Shown here: piece after piece, positions 1-7,335 of the stretch
How positions within the stretch are numbered: position 1 is the first letter of the stretch
Layout: each line of letters opens with the position of its first letter
NCBI GenBank assembly: GCA_002348005.1
Contig: DDYQ01000205.1
Coordinates: 10,570-26,326 of the forward strand
Origin: Desulfobacteraceae bacterium UBA2230
GTDB lineage: Bacteria > Desulfobacterota > Desulfobacteria > Desulfobacterales > Desulfosarcinaceae
Direction of reading: 5' to 3'
Length of the DNA stretch: 15,757 bases
Notes under the pieces: model-generated
What the model was told of the DNA's origin: nothing
Databases searched by the model: none
What the model saw: only the letters and a program-made list of their open reading frames with translations
Program-made: the position numbers and the translations under genes

Positions 1-163
1 ACCTATGCAGTCCGAATTTTGGCAGCACGACACCATGTACCGGAACACAGATCACCTGAAGTTCAGCTGGTTCGGCCATAACCAGCCCACTTCGGAAGAC
101 CGGGAGAAAACGGTCGAGCAGAACTGGTGGGGCATCGAAGTACCTTACGTGCCCGGCCAATAG
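1..163 (+). CDS. C-terminal end of an unrecognised protein (5' truncated)
   Basis: An open frame (codons starting at base 2) runs in from the left edge and stops at TAG 161-163, giving about 53 residues. The visible tail is rich in aromatic and polar residues, with a Trp-Trp-Gly-Ile-Glu stretch near the end and a finish in Val-Pro-Gly-Gln. There is no hydrophobic segment and I do not recognise a family. A strong intrinsic terminator begins 15 bases after the stop codon, which supports this being the true end of a real gene on the plus strand. The start, length and function lie outside the window. Confidence 0.6.
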   Translation, partial: PMQSEFWQHDTMYRNTDHLKFSWFGHNQPTSEDREKTVEQNWWGIEVPYVPGQ

Positions 164-177
164 GTGCATGACCCCTT

Positions 178-216
178 AAAACCGAGCCAAGCTTCGGCTT
201 GGCTCGGTTTTTTATT
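178..216 (+). terminator. Strong intrinsic terminator with TTCG tetraloop
   Basis: A perfect 15-bp stem (178-192 paired with 197-211) encloses a TTCG loop closed by C-G, the classic extra-stable tetraloop. The stem ends in a T-run (TTTTTTATT through 216). It sits 15 bases after the stop of the left-edge gene, so it ends that transcript. Because the stem starts with four A residues, it could also act for transcripts arriving on the minus strand, such as the small membrane-protein gene that stops at 222. Confidence 0.93.
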
Positions 217-221
217 GGGCA

Positions 222-434
222 TCACACTCCGGCATTCTTTCCTTCATCGTCTTCAGGGGCTCGTAAAGCCTGCTTTTGAGCAGCCGACCAAAGGCGGGTC
301 AGCCCTTCCTGCTCCCGATTGCGGGACCGAACCCGCATCCCCCATTCTATAACCATCAGTATCCCATAGAAAACCATCAACAGCACCACCAGCGTCGCCA
401 CCGCGATCAGAAAGTTTTTAATGATGTTCATCAT
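222..434 (-). CDS. Small single-pass membrane protein, unknown function
   Basis: From the ATG at 434 this encodes 70 residues. A second ATG follows directly at 431, giving Met-Asn-Ile-Ile-Lys-Asn and then a long hydrophobic segment (about residues 7-28, rich in Val, Leu, Ile and Phe). A positively charged stretch (Arg-Val-Arg-Ser-Arg-Asn-Arg) and a polar, acidic C-terminus come next. The topology suggests one transmembrane helix with a cytoplasmic tail. The frame stays open up to a GTG at 521, but the extra 29 residues look like ordinary polar sequence; an AGGAG lies almost on top of that GTG, and no good ribosome-binding site precedes 434 or 431, so the start is unsettled. I recognise no family. 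The gene ends just outside the terminator at 178-216 and diverges from the DUF378 gene. Confidence 0.5.
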   Translation of the reverse strand: MMNIIKNFLIAVATLVVLLMVFYGILMVIEWGMRVRSRNREQEGLTRLWSAAQKQALRAPEDDEGKNAGV

Positions 435-595
435 AAGCGGCACGCTGAGGCTCTTTTCGCAGCTAAGCATTACGGGTGAACGGTTGCGACGGTCAAGATA
501 TATGGGCAGGTCTTCGATCACTCTCCTGTCAAGCCTGTTGTAACGTCTTCATAAGATATTGTGCGACGCCGCTCAAGTCGAATTCCGCTGATTTG

Positions 596-607
596 TCCGT
601 ATACGGA
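596..607. promoter_or_regulatory. 12-bp perfect palindrome upstream of the DUF378 gene
   Basis: TCCGTATACGGA is a perfect palindrome centred 81 bases before the start codon at 683, in the AT-rich leader between two divergent membrane-protein genes. Its position just upstream of weak promoter-like hexamers fits an operator for a dimeric regulator. That role is inferred from symmetry and position only. Confidence 0.3.
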
Positions 608-682
608 TCATTCAAGTTGAAGGGTTGCCATATTCGGCAAAGATACTAGATTGATATTAAATTCAATTATTAGGAGAGAACC

Positions 683-937
683 ATGGCTGAAAATACACGT
701 GTGATGCGAACATTCGATATCATCGCCGCGGCATTGGTGATCATCGGGGGGCTGAACTGGGGTCTTGTGGGTTTTTTCGAATTTGATCTCGTGGCAGCCA
801 TTTTCGGTCCGATGAGCGCGATTTCTCGGGTGATTTACGTTCTCGTAGGGCTTTCGGCGCTTTATCAGGCAGTGCTGTGGCGCAATATCCAGCGCCGCTG
901 GGAATGCCTACCCTGGCCCAAACCGAGCAAAGCTTAG
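683..937 (+). CDS. DUF378 family small membrane protein (YuzA-like)
   Basis: This 84-residue protein has two hydrophobic segments, about residues 11-33 and 47-66. The first carries the Gly-Gly-Leu-Asn-Trp-Gly-Leu-Val-Gly motif that marks the DUF378 family, and an aspartate follows shortly in the loop (Phe-Glu-Phe-Asp-Leu-Val). DUF378 proteins are short two-helix inner-membrane proteins of unknown function. The start is well supported: AGGAGAG lies 5-6 bases before ATG 683, and the initial Met-Ala-Glu-Asn is polar. The C-terminus is somewhat longer and more basic than I would expect (Arg-Arg-Trp, then Pro-Lys-Pro-Ser-Lys). The gene stands alone, divergent from the small membrane protein on its left and convergent with the sugar-kinase operon on its right. 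Confidence 0.85.
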   Translation: MAENTRVMRTFDIIAAALVIIGGLNWGLVGFFEFDLVAAIFGPMSAISRVIYVLVGLSALYQAVLWRNIQRRWECLPWPKPSKA

Positions 938-944
938 CTTCAGC

Positions 945-968
945 GTCTCCCGGTCCCGGCCGGGAGAC
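945..968. terminator. Bidirectional hairpin between convergent genes
   Basis: GTCTCCCGG (945-953) and CCGGGAGAC (960-968) form a perfect GC-rich 9-bp stem with a 6-base loop. It lies in the 39-base gap between the stop of the DUF378 gene (937) and the stop of the ROK kinase (977). No T-run follows directly on either strand (the nearest plus-strand T-run is at about 986-991), so it is an imperfect intrinsic terminator. The position between two convergent stops is what makes the role likely. Confidence 0.55.
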
Positions 969-976
969 CACTATCA

Positions 977-1963
977 TCAGGCATTGGGTTTTTTCAGGCG
1001 GTCAAAAGCATAGGCGGCCGCTCCCAGGACCCCTGAGTTGCGTCCAAGGGAGGCCAGCCTGAAACGCGCCGCATCCCATGCAATGCGATAGGCTCGGCTT
1101 TTGGCCGTCGCGTAAGCGGATTCCAGAAACCGCCCTCCCAAATTGGTCAGTCCACCGCCCATCACGATAAGCTCAGGGTTGAAGACATTCAGCAGATTGG
1201 CCAGGCCGATGCCCAGGTACTGCGCCGTACGCTCAACGAGGTCCAGGGCGACGGTATCGCCTTGTTCGGCCGCGTCCTGAACCGTACGGGCGGTAATTTT
1301 CTGGGAATCTCCCTGCACCAGGCTGCCGATCAGCGTCTGCGTGCCGTGGTCGACCACCCGTCGCGCCTCACGGGCCAGAGCTGTTCCGGAGGCCAGGGCT
1401 TCCCAGCAACCCATATTGCCGCAGTTACACAGCGGACCGTCAGCCAGGATAGTCATGTGGCCGAGTTCGCCGGCCGTACCGATGGCGCCGGTATAAAGGC
1501 GCCCATCCAGGATAAGCCCACCGCCGATCCCTGTGCTGATGGTCAGATAGATCATATTACGCGTTCCCAGGCCGGCACCGAAGCGGTGTTCCGCCAGGGC
1601 AGCGGCGTTAGCGTCATTGATTAAAAAGATCTCCTGTTCATATCGTTCCTGAAGGACTTGTTGGATCGGCAACTGTTCCCAGCCGGGCAGATTGGGCGAA
1701 GTATAAATGATCCCGGTCTGCGGATTCGAGGGCCCGGGTGCACCAATGCCGATGGCTGCCATTTGCGTGATTTTTCTTTGGGATTGATCCATCGCCCGCT
1801 CGGCCGACCGGGCAATGGCTTCCAACACCGCCGCGGGCCCCAATGCGGCCGGTGTAATGCTGTGGTCGCGACCGAGCACTTGGCCGTGCGCGTCGATCAC
1901 GGCGGTCAGAATTTTAGTCCCTCCCAGATCGATCCCCAAAACCATTTTATTTTCTCGATTCAT
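977..1963 (-). CDS. ROK-family sugar kinase, probable glucokinase
   Basis: This is a 328-residue cytoplasmic kinase expected to phosphorylate glucose (or a related hexose) with ATP. The N-terminal ATP-binding motif Gly-Ile-Asp-Leu-Gly-Gly-Thr-Lys is at residues 10-17. The catalytic aspartate is probably Asp117 in Asn-Asp-Ala-Asn-Ala-Ala-Ala. The ROK zinc site is seen as Cys179-x-Cys181-Gly-x-x-Gly-Cys186, with the histidine in Glu-Leu-Gly-His shortly before it. The length is normal for ROK kinases. ATG 1963 was chosen because GAAGGTG lies just upstream; the open frame extends to 2005 but would then overlap glgB. It is the last gene of the leftward operon, 13 bases after the glgB stop, so translation is probably coupled. 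Glucose released during glucan and maltodextrin turnover is the likely substrate. ROK members also include fructokinase, mannokinase and N-acetylhexosamine kinases, so specificity is inferred. Confidence 0.88.
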   Translation of the reverse strand: MNRENKMVLGIDLGGTKILTAVIDAHGQVLGRDHSITPAALGPAAVLEAIARSAERAMDQSQRKITQMAAIGIGAPGPSNPQTGIIYTSPNLPGWEQLPIQQVLQERYEQEIFLINDANAAALAEHRFGAGLGTRNMIYLTISTGIGGGLILDGRLYTGAIGTAGELGHMTILADGPLCNCGNMGCWEALASGTALAREARRVVDHGTQTLIGSLVQGDSQKITARTVQDAAEQGDTVALDLVERTAQYLGIGLANLLNVFNPELIVMGGGLTNLGGRFLESAYATAKSRAYRIAWDAARFRLASLGRNSGVLGAAAYAFDRLKKPNA

Positions 1964-1976
1964 GTGCACCTTCATT

Positions 1977-3914
1977 TCAGGGAGTTCCGGCCTTGAAAAG
2001 AACAACCCCCAGCGGCGGCAGCGTTATCATAATCGAATGGTTGCGGCCGTGCGAGTAAATTGGGGCCGCCTCGACACCGCCCATATTGCCTTGTCCGCTG
2101 CCGCCGTAATCCTGTGCGTCGCTGTTCAGGATCTCGCGCCAGAAGCCATCGCGGGGGGCGCCGATCCGGTAGTTGTGACGCGGCAGCGGTGTGAAATTGA
2201 GCGCGATCACGATCTCCTCCCCCGGCTTATAACTCTTCCGCAAAATGCTCAGGGTGCTGCGCTGGGCGTCGTTGCAGTCGATCCATTCGAAACCGGCAGG
2301 GTCGAAATCCAGGGTATGCAAGGCCGGTTCGGCTCGGTACGTCCGGTTCAGGTCCTCCATCCAGCGCAACAAACCGGCATGCAGGGGGTAATCCAGCAGG
2401 TGCCAGTCCAGGCTGGCCTCATGATACCATTCATTCCACTGACCGAATTCGCCCCCCATAAAGATCAATTTTTTCCCGGACTGGGCGTACATGTACCCGA
2501 ACAGCAGTCTCAGGTTGGCAAACCGTTGCCAGTCGTCCCCCGGCATCCTGCGCAGCAGCGATCCCTTGCCGTGCACGACTTCATCATGCGACAGCGAGAG
2601 CACGAAATTCTCGCTGGCGGCATACATCATCCTGAACGTGAGCCGGTTGTGATGAAAGGAGCGGTGAATCGGATCCTTGCTCATGTAATCCAGAGTATCG
2701 TGCATCCAGCCCATGTCCCATTTCATTCCAAAGCCAAGTCCGCCCACATAGGTCGGGCGCGACACCATCGGCCAGGCGGTCGATTCCTCGGCAATCGTTT
2801 GTACGCCCGGGAAGTTCTTGTAAACCTCTTCGTTCAAGCGGCGCAGGAAACTGATCGCCTCCAGATTTTCGCGGCCGCCATACTCGTTCGGAACCCACCC
2901 GCTCTCGCCCCGACCATAGTCAAGGTATAGCATTGACGCCACGGCATCCACGCGCAACCCGTCCACATGGTACTTTTCGAGCCAGAAAACAGCGCTGCTG
3001 ATCAGAAAGCTGCGCACCTCATTGCGCCCATAGTTGAAAATGAGGCTGTCCCAGTGAGGGTGGATGCGCTGACTCGGTTCGGAGTGTTCAAACAGGTACG
3101 TGCCGTCAAAGTACCCGAGTCCATGCTCATCGCTGGGAAAATGGGACGGCACCCAGTCCAGAATCACACCGATGCCGCGCTGGTGCAGGGCGTCCACCAG
3201 GACCATAAAATCCTGCGGTGTGCCATAACGGCTGGTGGGTGCGAAAAAGGACCCGACCTGATATCCCCACGAACCATAAAACGGGTGTTCCATGACGGGC
3301 AGAAGTTCGACATGTGTAAAACCGGTGCGCGCCGCATAATCGGCCAGTCGGACCGCCATCTCGCGATAGCTCAATGAACGGTTGCCGTCTTCGGGTACCC
3401 GCATCCAGGAACCCATATGGATTTCGTAAATGGCCATCGGGGACTGATGGCCGTTGGCGCGCTCACGGCGCTCCATCCAGTCTCGATCCTGCCATTGATA
3501 GCCGATATCCCAGACCACCGAGGCGGTTTGAGGCGACAGCTCTCCGAAGAAGGCAAACGGATCCGCCTTGGCGACCTGGTAGCCATTGTAACGCGAGACC
3601 AGATGATACTTGTAAACCGTTCCAACGCCGATCCCCGGAATAAAACCCTCCCAGATGCCGGAATTCCGGCGCGGCCTTAGAGGATGGTTTCCGGGGTTCC
3701 ATTCGTTGAACCCGCCGATGACGGAGACCGATTCTGCATTGGGTGCCCAGATGCCGAAAAACGTTCCCTGCACCCCATCGATTTCCCCCGGGTGGGCGCC
3801 CAGATTTTCGAACAACCGAAAATGGCTGCCCTCGTTGAACAAATATACATCGTCGTCACTCAACCGTGACACGTCATGTCGCACGGTATGAGCCTCCTGG
3901 CCTTGTCGATTCAT
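1977..3914 (-). CDS. glgB: 1,4-alpha-glucan branching enzyme GlgB (GH13)
   Basis: This 645-residue enzyme cuts alpha-1,4 chains and rejoins them as alpha-1,6 branches. A CBM48-type N-terminal domain is visible at about residues 50-75 (Phe-Gly-Ile-Trp-Ala-Pro-Asn-Ala, then Gly-Gly-Phe-Asn-Glu-Trp-Asn). The GH13 barrel follows, with Asp-Trp-Val-Pro-Ser-His-Phe as region I, nucleophile Asp323 in Leu-Arg-Val-Asp-Ala-Val-Ala-Ser-Met, acid/base Glu376 in Ala-Glu-Glu-Ser-Thr, and Asp444 in Ser-His-Asp-Glu-Val-Val-His-Gly-Lys. The spacings (53 and 121 residues) equal those of E. coli GlgB Asp405, Glu458 and Asp526 as I recall them, an offset of 82. This is therefore the short form lacking the extra N-terminal module of the E. 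coli enzyme. ATG 3914 follows a GGGGA and starts Met-Asn-Arg-Gln; an upstream extension to 4016 would overlap treS. It is the third gene of the operon, 47 bases after treS-mak. Confidence 0.96.
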   Translation of the reverse strand: MNRQGQEAHTVRHDVSRLSDDDVYLFNEGSHFRLFENLGAHPGEIDGVQGTFFGIWAPNAESVSVIGGFNEWNPGNHPLRPRRNSGIWEGFIPGIGVGTVYKYHLVSRYNGYQVAKADPFAFFGELSPQTASVVWDIGYQWQDRDWMERRERANGHQSPMAIYEIHMGSWMRVPEDGNRSLSYREMAVRLADYAARTGFTHVELLPVMEHPFYGSWGYQVGSFFAPTSRYGTPQDFMVLVDALHQRGIGVILDWVPSHFPSDEHGLGYFDGTYLFEHSEPSQRIHPHWDSLIFNYGRNEVRSFLISSAVFWLEKYHVDGLRVDAVASMLYLDYGRGESGWVPNEYGGRENLEAISFLRRLNEEVYKNFPGVQTIAEESTAWPMVSRPTYVGGLGFGMKWDMGWMHDTLDYMSKDPIHRSFHHNRLTFRMMYAASENFVLSLSHDEVVHGKGSLLRRMPGDDWQRFANLRLLFGYMYAQSGKKLIFMGGEFGQWNEWYHEASLDWHLLDYPLHAGLLRWMEDLNRTYRAEPALHTLDFDPAGFEWIDCNDAQRSTLSILRKSYKPGEEIVIALNFTPLPRHNYRIGAPRDGFWREILNSDAQDYGGSGQGNMGGVEAAPIYSHGRNHSIMITLPPLGVVLFKAGTP

Positions 3915-3961
3915 TAGGTCCCCGTTCTTTTCCGTTTTTAGGCGCTCTCCAAAATTCGGTT

Positions 3962-6900
3962 TTATGTCCGCTCGCGCATGATATCCAGAATGCCCTGAAG
4001 CGGAATACCGATCCAATCCGGCCGGTTATTAAGCTCATAGCCAAGTTCATAGATGGCTTTCTCGAGGATATGGGCTTCCAGCAAAATTACCATCTCTTCC
4101 GTGTCGCGCGGCATGAAAGCGCTTTCGGCGGTAGCCTCTAGATACCCTCTCAGGAAAGCGGCCCCGCTCCAGACATACCAAAGGGCGCGCCATGGCTCGG
4201 CGTTCTCGACCTTCACCGGTGCCCCCCTGTCGCGCAGGTTGAAAAGGGCCGCAAAGGATGCGTAGTGCAGGGAGCGCAACATACCCGCCACATCCCGCAA
4301 AGCGGAGCTCTTGGCACGCCTTTCACTGAGCGAACGCGCCGGTTCACCTTCGAAATCCATGATCATGAAGTCTTTGCCGGTGAACAGCACCTGACCGAGA
4401 TGGTAGTCGCCGTGGGTCCGGATGCGCAGAGAAGTAAAATGGTGGTCTTTAATCGGCCGGAACCGCTCGACTATGGCCTTTTCCAGTGCCAGAACCTGCT
4501 GCACAGCATCCTGATGGGTCCGGGAAATGGCCGTTCGTTTTTCACTGAGCGTTCGCAGCACTTGGGTGCACAAACCGCGCATGGACTGATATTGGGCCTG
4601 GCGGTAGAACATGGTAAAGGGTTCGGGTTTAAGCTCGGGATGCACGTCCATCGATGCCATTACGTTGTGGAATTCACCCGTGCGCCGTCCGAGCAGTTCG
4701 GCGTGCTGCTGAAATACGCCGAACAGTTCGCGGGCCAGTTCCGGAGGAGGTTCGGAAACACCATTCATGGGTTTCTGTCCTTCCACGCTGGGCAACACAT
4801 CAATCTCGGTTTCCTTGGCCAGCGCATTCTCGTAAAACCGACCCAGGTATTCGATGGTATATTCCCAGGCATCGCCCTGATTTTCAATGAATGCGTGCAC
4901 GATGGCAATGGTGGCGATATCCTGATGCGGCGGTTTGTAGGTGATCGCCCCCATAAGCGGTGGTGTGTTTTCGAAATGGCCATACTCGGTCAGCGCCTGG
5001 CCGATTTCGAAATCGGGGTTCACGCCCGATTCCACCCGTCGAAAGAGCTTTAAGACAATTTGTTTACCGAAGAAAACCGACGTATTGCTCTGTTCGGTCT
5101 GCAGGACACGGGGTTCGGGCAACTGTTCGGGCGAGGGAATGAGCGTCCGGGCGACACGCGTCGGAACCACCCCCACAACACTGCTGACGTCCCGAGGCGG
5201 GCGGCCTTTGCGAACCAACCCTACCAGCGTGGCCGCAAAACGCTCATCCCACATCGCATCGATCAGCAGGCCGGCTTCACGCCCGTCGCTTTCCAGCCGC
5301 GCCACAATGGCTGTCGGTGATTCCTGGCGAATCTGTTCCGCCCGTTCGCCGCGCGCGCAGGTCAGCGGCAGCAAATAGCTCTCCCTGGAACCATCCGAGT
5401 ATTCAACTCTCACAATCAGCAGGTTGGCCACCCCGCGCGGCCCGATTTTGAGGCGCACCGTGTCGGAGATCTTGACCGCTTCCATTTTTCGGGCTTTCCC
5501 GCCGAACCAGCGCCGCCGCCGCAAGTACTCGGTCAGAATCAGCTCCAAAGGATTCTGCTTGCCCTTGAAAAGATTCTCCCAGTTTTTTTCCATGAGCAGC
5601 ACCGGCCACTCCTGATCCGTGCTGGTTGCGGGCAACATTTCCTCCCGCTGCGGCTGCAGCGCGAACCAATAATAAGCGTAAGGGTCCATGGTCATGGGGT
5701 ACGGTTGATCATCGATCGCCGGAAAGTCAGTTCCGCCGCCGATCTCCATCGGCACCATTCCGGCAAATTCATTCAACTCCAGAAGGACGCTTTGGGAGTA
5801 GCGCGAAAGACTGGCGACCACCAGCACGGTCTCGTCCTGGTAACGGCGGATAAATGCCAGAATTTTCGGGTTGGACGTCGAAACAAAGTGGAGACTGCCG
5901 CGGCCGAACGCCCTGTACTGGCGGCGCAGGTGGATCATGCGTTTCATCCACCACAGCAGTGAACGTGGATTGTTCTGCTGGTTCTCCACATTGACGGCCT
6001 CGTAGTGATATTCCGGATCGATGATCACGGGCAGGTAAAGCCGCTGCGGATTGGCCCGGGAGAAGCCGGCGTTGCGGTCTGCGCTCCACTGCATCGGCGT
6101 GCGCACGCCGTTGCGGTCGCCCAGGAAGACGTTGTCGCCCATGCCGATTTCGTCGCCGTAGTAGATGACCGGTGTCCCATTGAGAGAAAGCAGCAGTGAA
6201 TTCATCAGCTCGATCGCCCGCCGTTCATTGCCCAGCAGCGGCGCCAGTCGGCGCCGGATGCCCAAATTGATGCGCATCTCGCGATCGCGCGCGTAGACCT
6301 GATACATGTAGTCACGCTCCCGGTCCGTGACCATCTCCAGGGTGAGTTCATCGTGGTTGCGCAGAAACATGGCCCATTGCGCGTTCTCTGGAATCGACGG
6401 AGTCTCGTTGAGGATGTCCACGATCGGAAATCGGTTTTCCATGCGGATGGCCATGAAGAGGCGCGGCATGATCGGGAAATGAAAGGCCATATGGCACTCA
6501 TCGCCCTGGCCGAAATAGGCCGCGGCGTCCTCGGGCCACTGATTGGCTTCGGCCAGCAGCATCCGATTGGGGAAACGGGCATCCATATGGCGGCGCAGTT
6601 GTTTAAGAAACAGGTGCGTTTCGGGCAGGTTTTCGCAGCTGGTGCCTTCACGTTCATAAAGGTAAGGGACCGCATCCAGCCGCATGCCGTCCACACCGCG
6701 CTTGAACCACAACTCCATCAACTGAATGATGGCCTTGCGCACCCTGGGATTGTCAAAATTCAGATCGGGCTGGTGGGCATAAAAACGATGCCAGTAATAG
6801 GCGCCGGCCACCGGATCAGCCGACCAGTTGGAAGATTCAAAATCTTTGAAAATAATGCGGGTGCCGGCATATTTATCCATGGAATCGGACCAGACGTAGA

Positions 6901-7306
6901 AGTCGCGCTCTTTGCTTCCCCGGGGTGCCCTGCGGGCCATCTGGAACCAGGGATGCTGATCGGAGGTGTGATTGATCACCAATTCGGTGATCACGCGCAA
7001 CCCCCGGCGGTGGGCTTCCTTCATAAAGCGGCTAAAGTCCGAAAGCGTTCCGTAAGAGGGGTGAATGGCGGTGTAGTCGGAGATGTCGTAACCGTCATCC
7101 TTGAGTGGAGAAGGATAAAACGGCAGCAGCCAGATTGTGTTGATGCCCAGATCTTCAAGGTAATCGAGCCGGGAGGTGAGCCCCTGAAAGTCGCCCGATC
7201 CATCGGCGTCGCTGTCCTGAAAAGCGCGTACATGGACCTGATAGATGATCGCATCTTTGTACCAGAGCGGATTTTCCTGGATTGCCACAGGACGCGAATG
7301 CTTCAC
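3962..7306 (-). CDS. treS: Trehalose synthase-maltokinase fusion (TreS-Mak)
   Basis: This 1114-residue two-domain enzyme interconverts trehalose and maltose (TreS half, about 1-560) and phosphorylates maltose with ATP to maltose-1-phosphate (Mak half, about 575-1114), the donor for GlgE. TreS features are the N-terminal Trp-Tyr-Lys-Asp-Ala-Ile-Ile-Tyr-Gln motif, region I around Asn112-His113, nucleophile Asp211 in Gly-Met-Arg-Leu-Asp-Ala-Val-Pro, acid/base Glu253 in Ala-Glu-Ala-Asn-Gln-Trp and Asp319 in Arg-Asn-His-Asp-Glu. The kinase half has its cap region (Arg-Arg-Arg-Arg-Trp-Phe-Gly-Gly-Lys), the catalytic-loop Asp967 in His-Gly-Asp-Tyr-His-Leu-Gly-Gln and metal-binding Asp984 in Asp-Phe-Glu-Gly-Glu-Pro. 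GTG 7306 is preferred because AGAGGAGA sits ideally before it; ATG 7324 lies upstream of that site and would add six residues. The frame is open further up, but that part only overlaps malQ. It lies 29 bases after malQ and 47 before glgB. Confidence 0.96.
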   Translation of the reverse strand: MKHSRPVAIQENPLWYKDAIIYQVHVRAFQDSDADGSGDFQGLTSRLDYLEDLGINTIWLLPFYPSPLKDDGYDISDYTAIHPSYGTLSDFSRFMKEAHRRGLRVITELVINHTSDQHPWFQMARRAPRGSKERDFYVWSDSMDKYAGTRIIFKDFESSNWSADPVAGAYYWHRFYAHQPDLNFDNPRVRKAIIQLMELWFKRGVDGMRLDAVPYLYEREGTSCENLPETHLFLKQLRRHMDARFPNRMLLAEANQWPEDAAAYFGQGDECHMAFHFPIMPRLFMAIRMENRFPIVDILNETPSIPENAQWAMFLRNHDELTLEMVTDRERDYMYQVYARDREMRINLGIRRRLAPLLGNERRAIELMNSLLLSLNGTPVIYYGDEIGMGDNVFLGDRNGVRTPMQWSADRNAGFSRANPQRLYLPVIIDPEYHYEAVNVENQQNNPRSLLWWMKRMIHLRRQYRAFGRGSLHFVSTSNPKILAFIRRYQDETVLVVASLSRYSQSVLLELNEFAGMVPMEIGGGTDFPAIDDQPYPMTMDPYAYYWFALQPQREEMLPATSTDQEWPVLLMEKNWENLFKGKQNPLELILTEYLRRRRWFGGKARKMEAVKISDTVRLKIGPRGVANLLIVRVEYSDGSRESYLLPLTCARGERAEQIRQESPTAIVARLESDGREAGLLIDAMWDERFAATLVGLVRKGRPPRDVSSVVGVVPTRVARTLIPSPEQLPEPRVLQTEQSNTSVFFGKQIVLKLFRRVESGVNPDFEIGQALTEYGHFENTPPLMGAITYKPPHQDIATIAIVHAFIENQGDAWEYTIEYLGRFYENALAKETEIDVLPSVEGQKPMNGVSEPPPELARELFGVFQQHAELLGRRTGEFHNVMASMDVHPELKPEPFTMFYRQAQYQSMRGLCTQVLRTLSEKRTAISRTHQDAVQQVLALEKAIVERFRPIKDHHFTSLRIRTHGDYHLGQVLFTGKDFMIMDFEGEPARSLSERRAKSSALRDVAGMLRSLHYASFAALFNLRDRGAPVKVENAEPWRALWYVWSGAAFLRGYLEATAESAFMPRDTEEMVILLEAHILEKAIYELGYELNNRPDWIGIPLQGILDIMRERT

Positions 7307-7335
7307 CTGATCTCCTCTTGTCATGTTTTGCCGGT

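Noticed and set aside
1815..2930. 371-residue plus-strand open frame opposite glgB
   Set aside because: It lies antisense to a branching-enzyme gene with all catalytic motifs and has no ribosome-binding site or recognisable domains; it is a shadow caused by high GC at third positions.
4265..5053. 262-residue plus-strand open frame opposite the maltokinase half
   Set aside because: It is antisense to a clearly coding kinase domain and carries no family signature.
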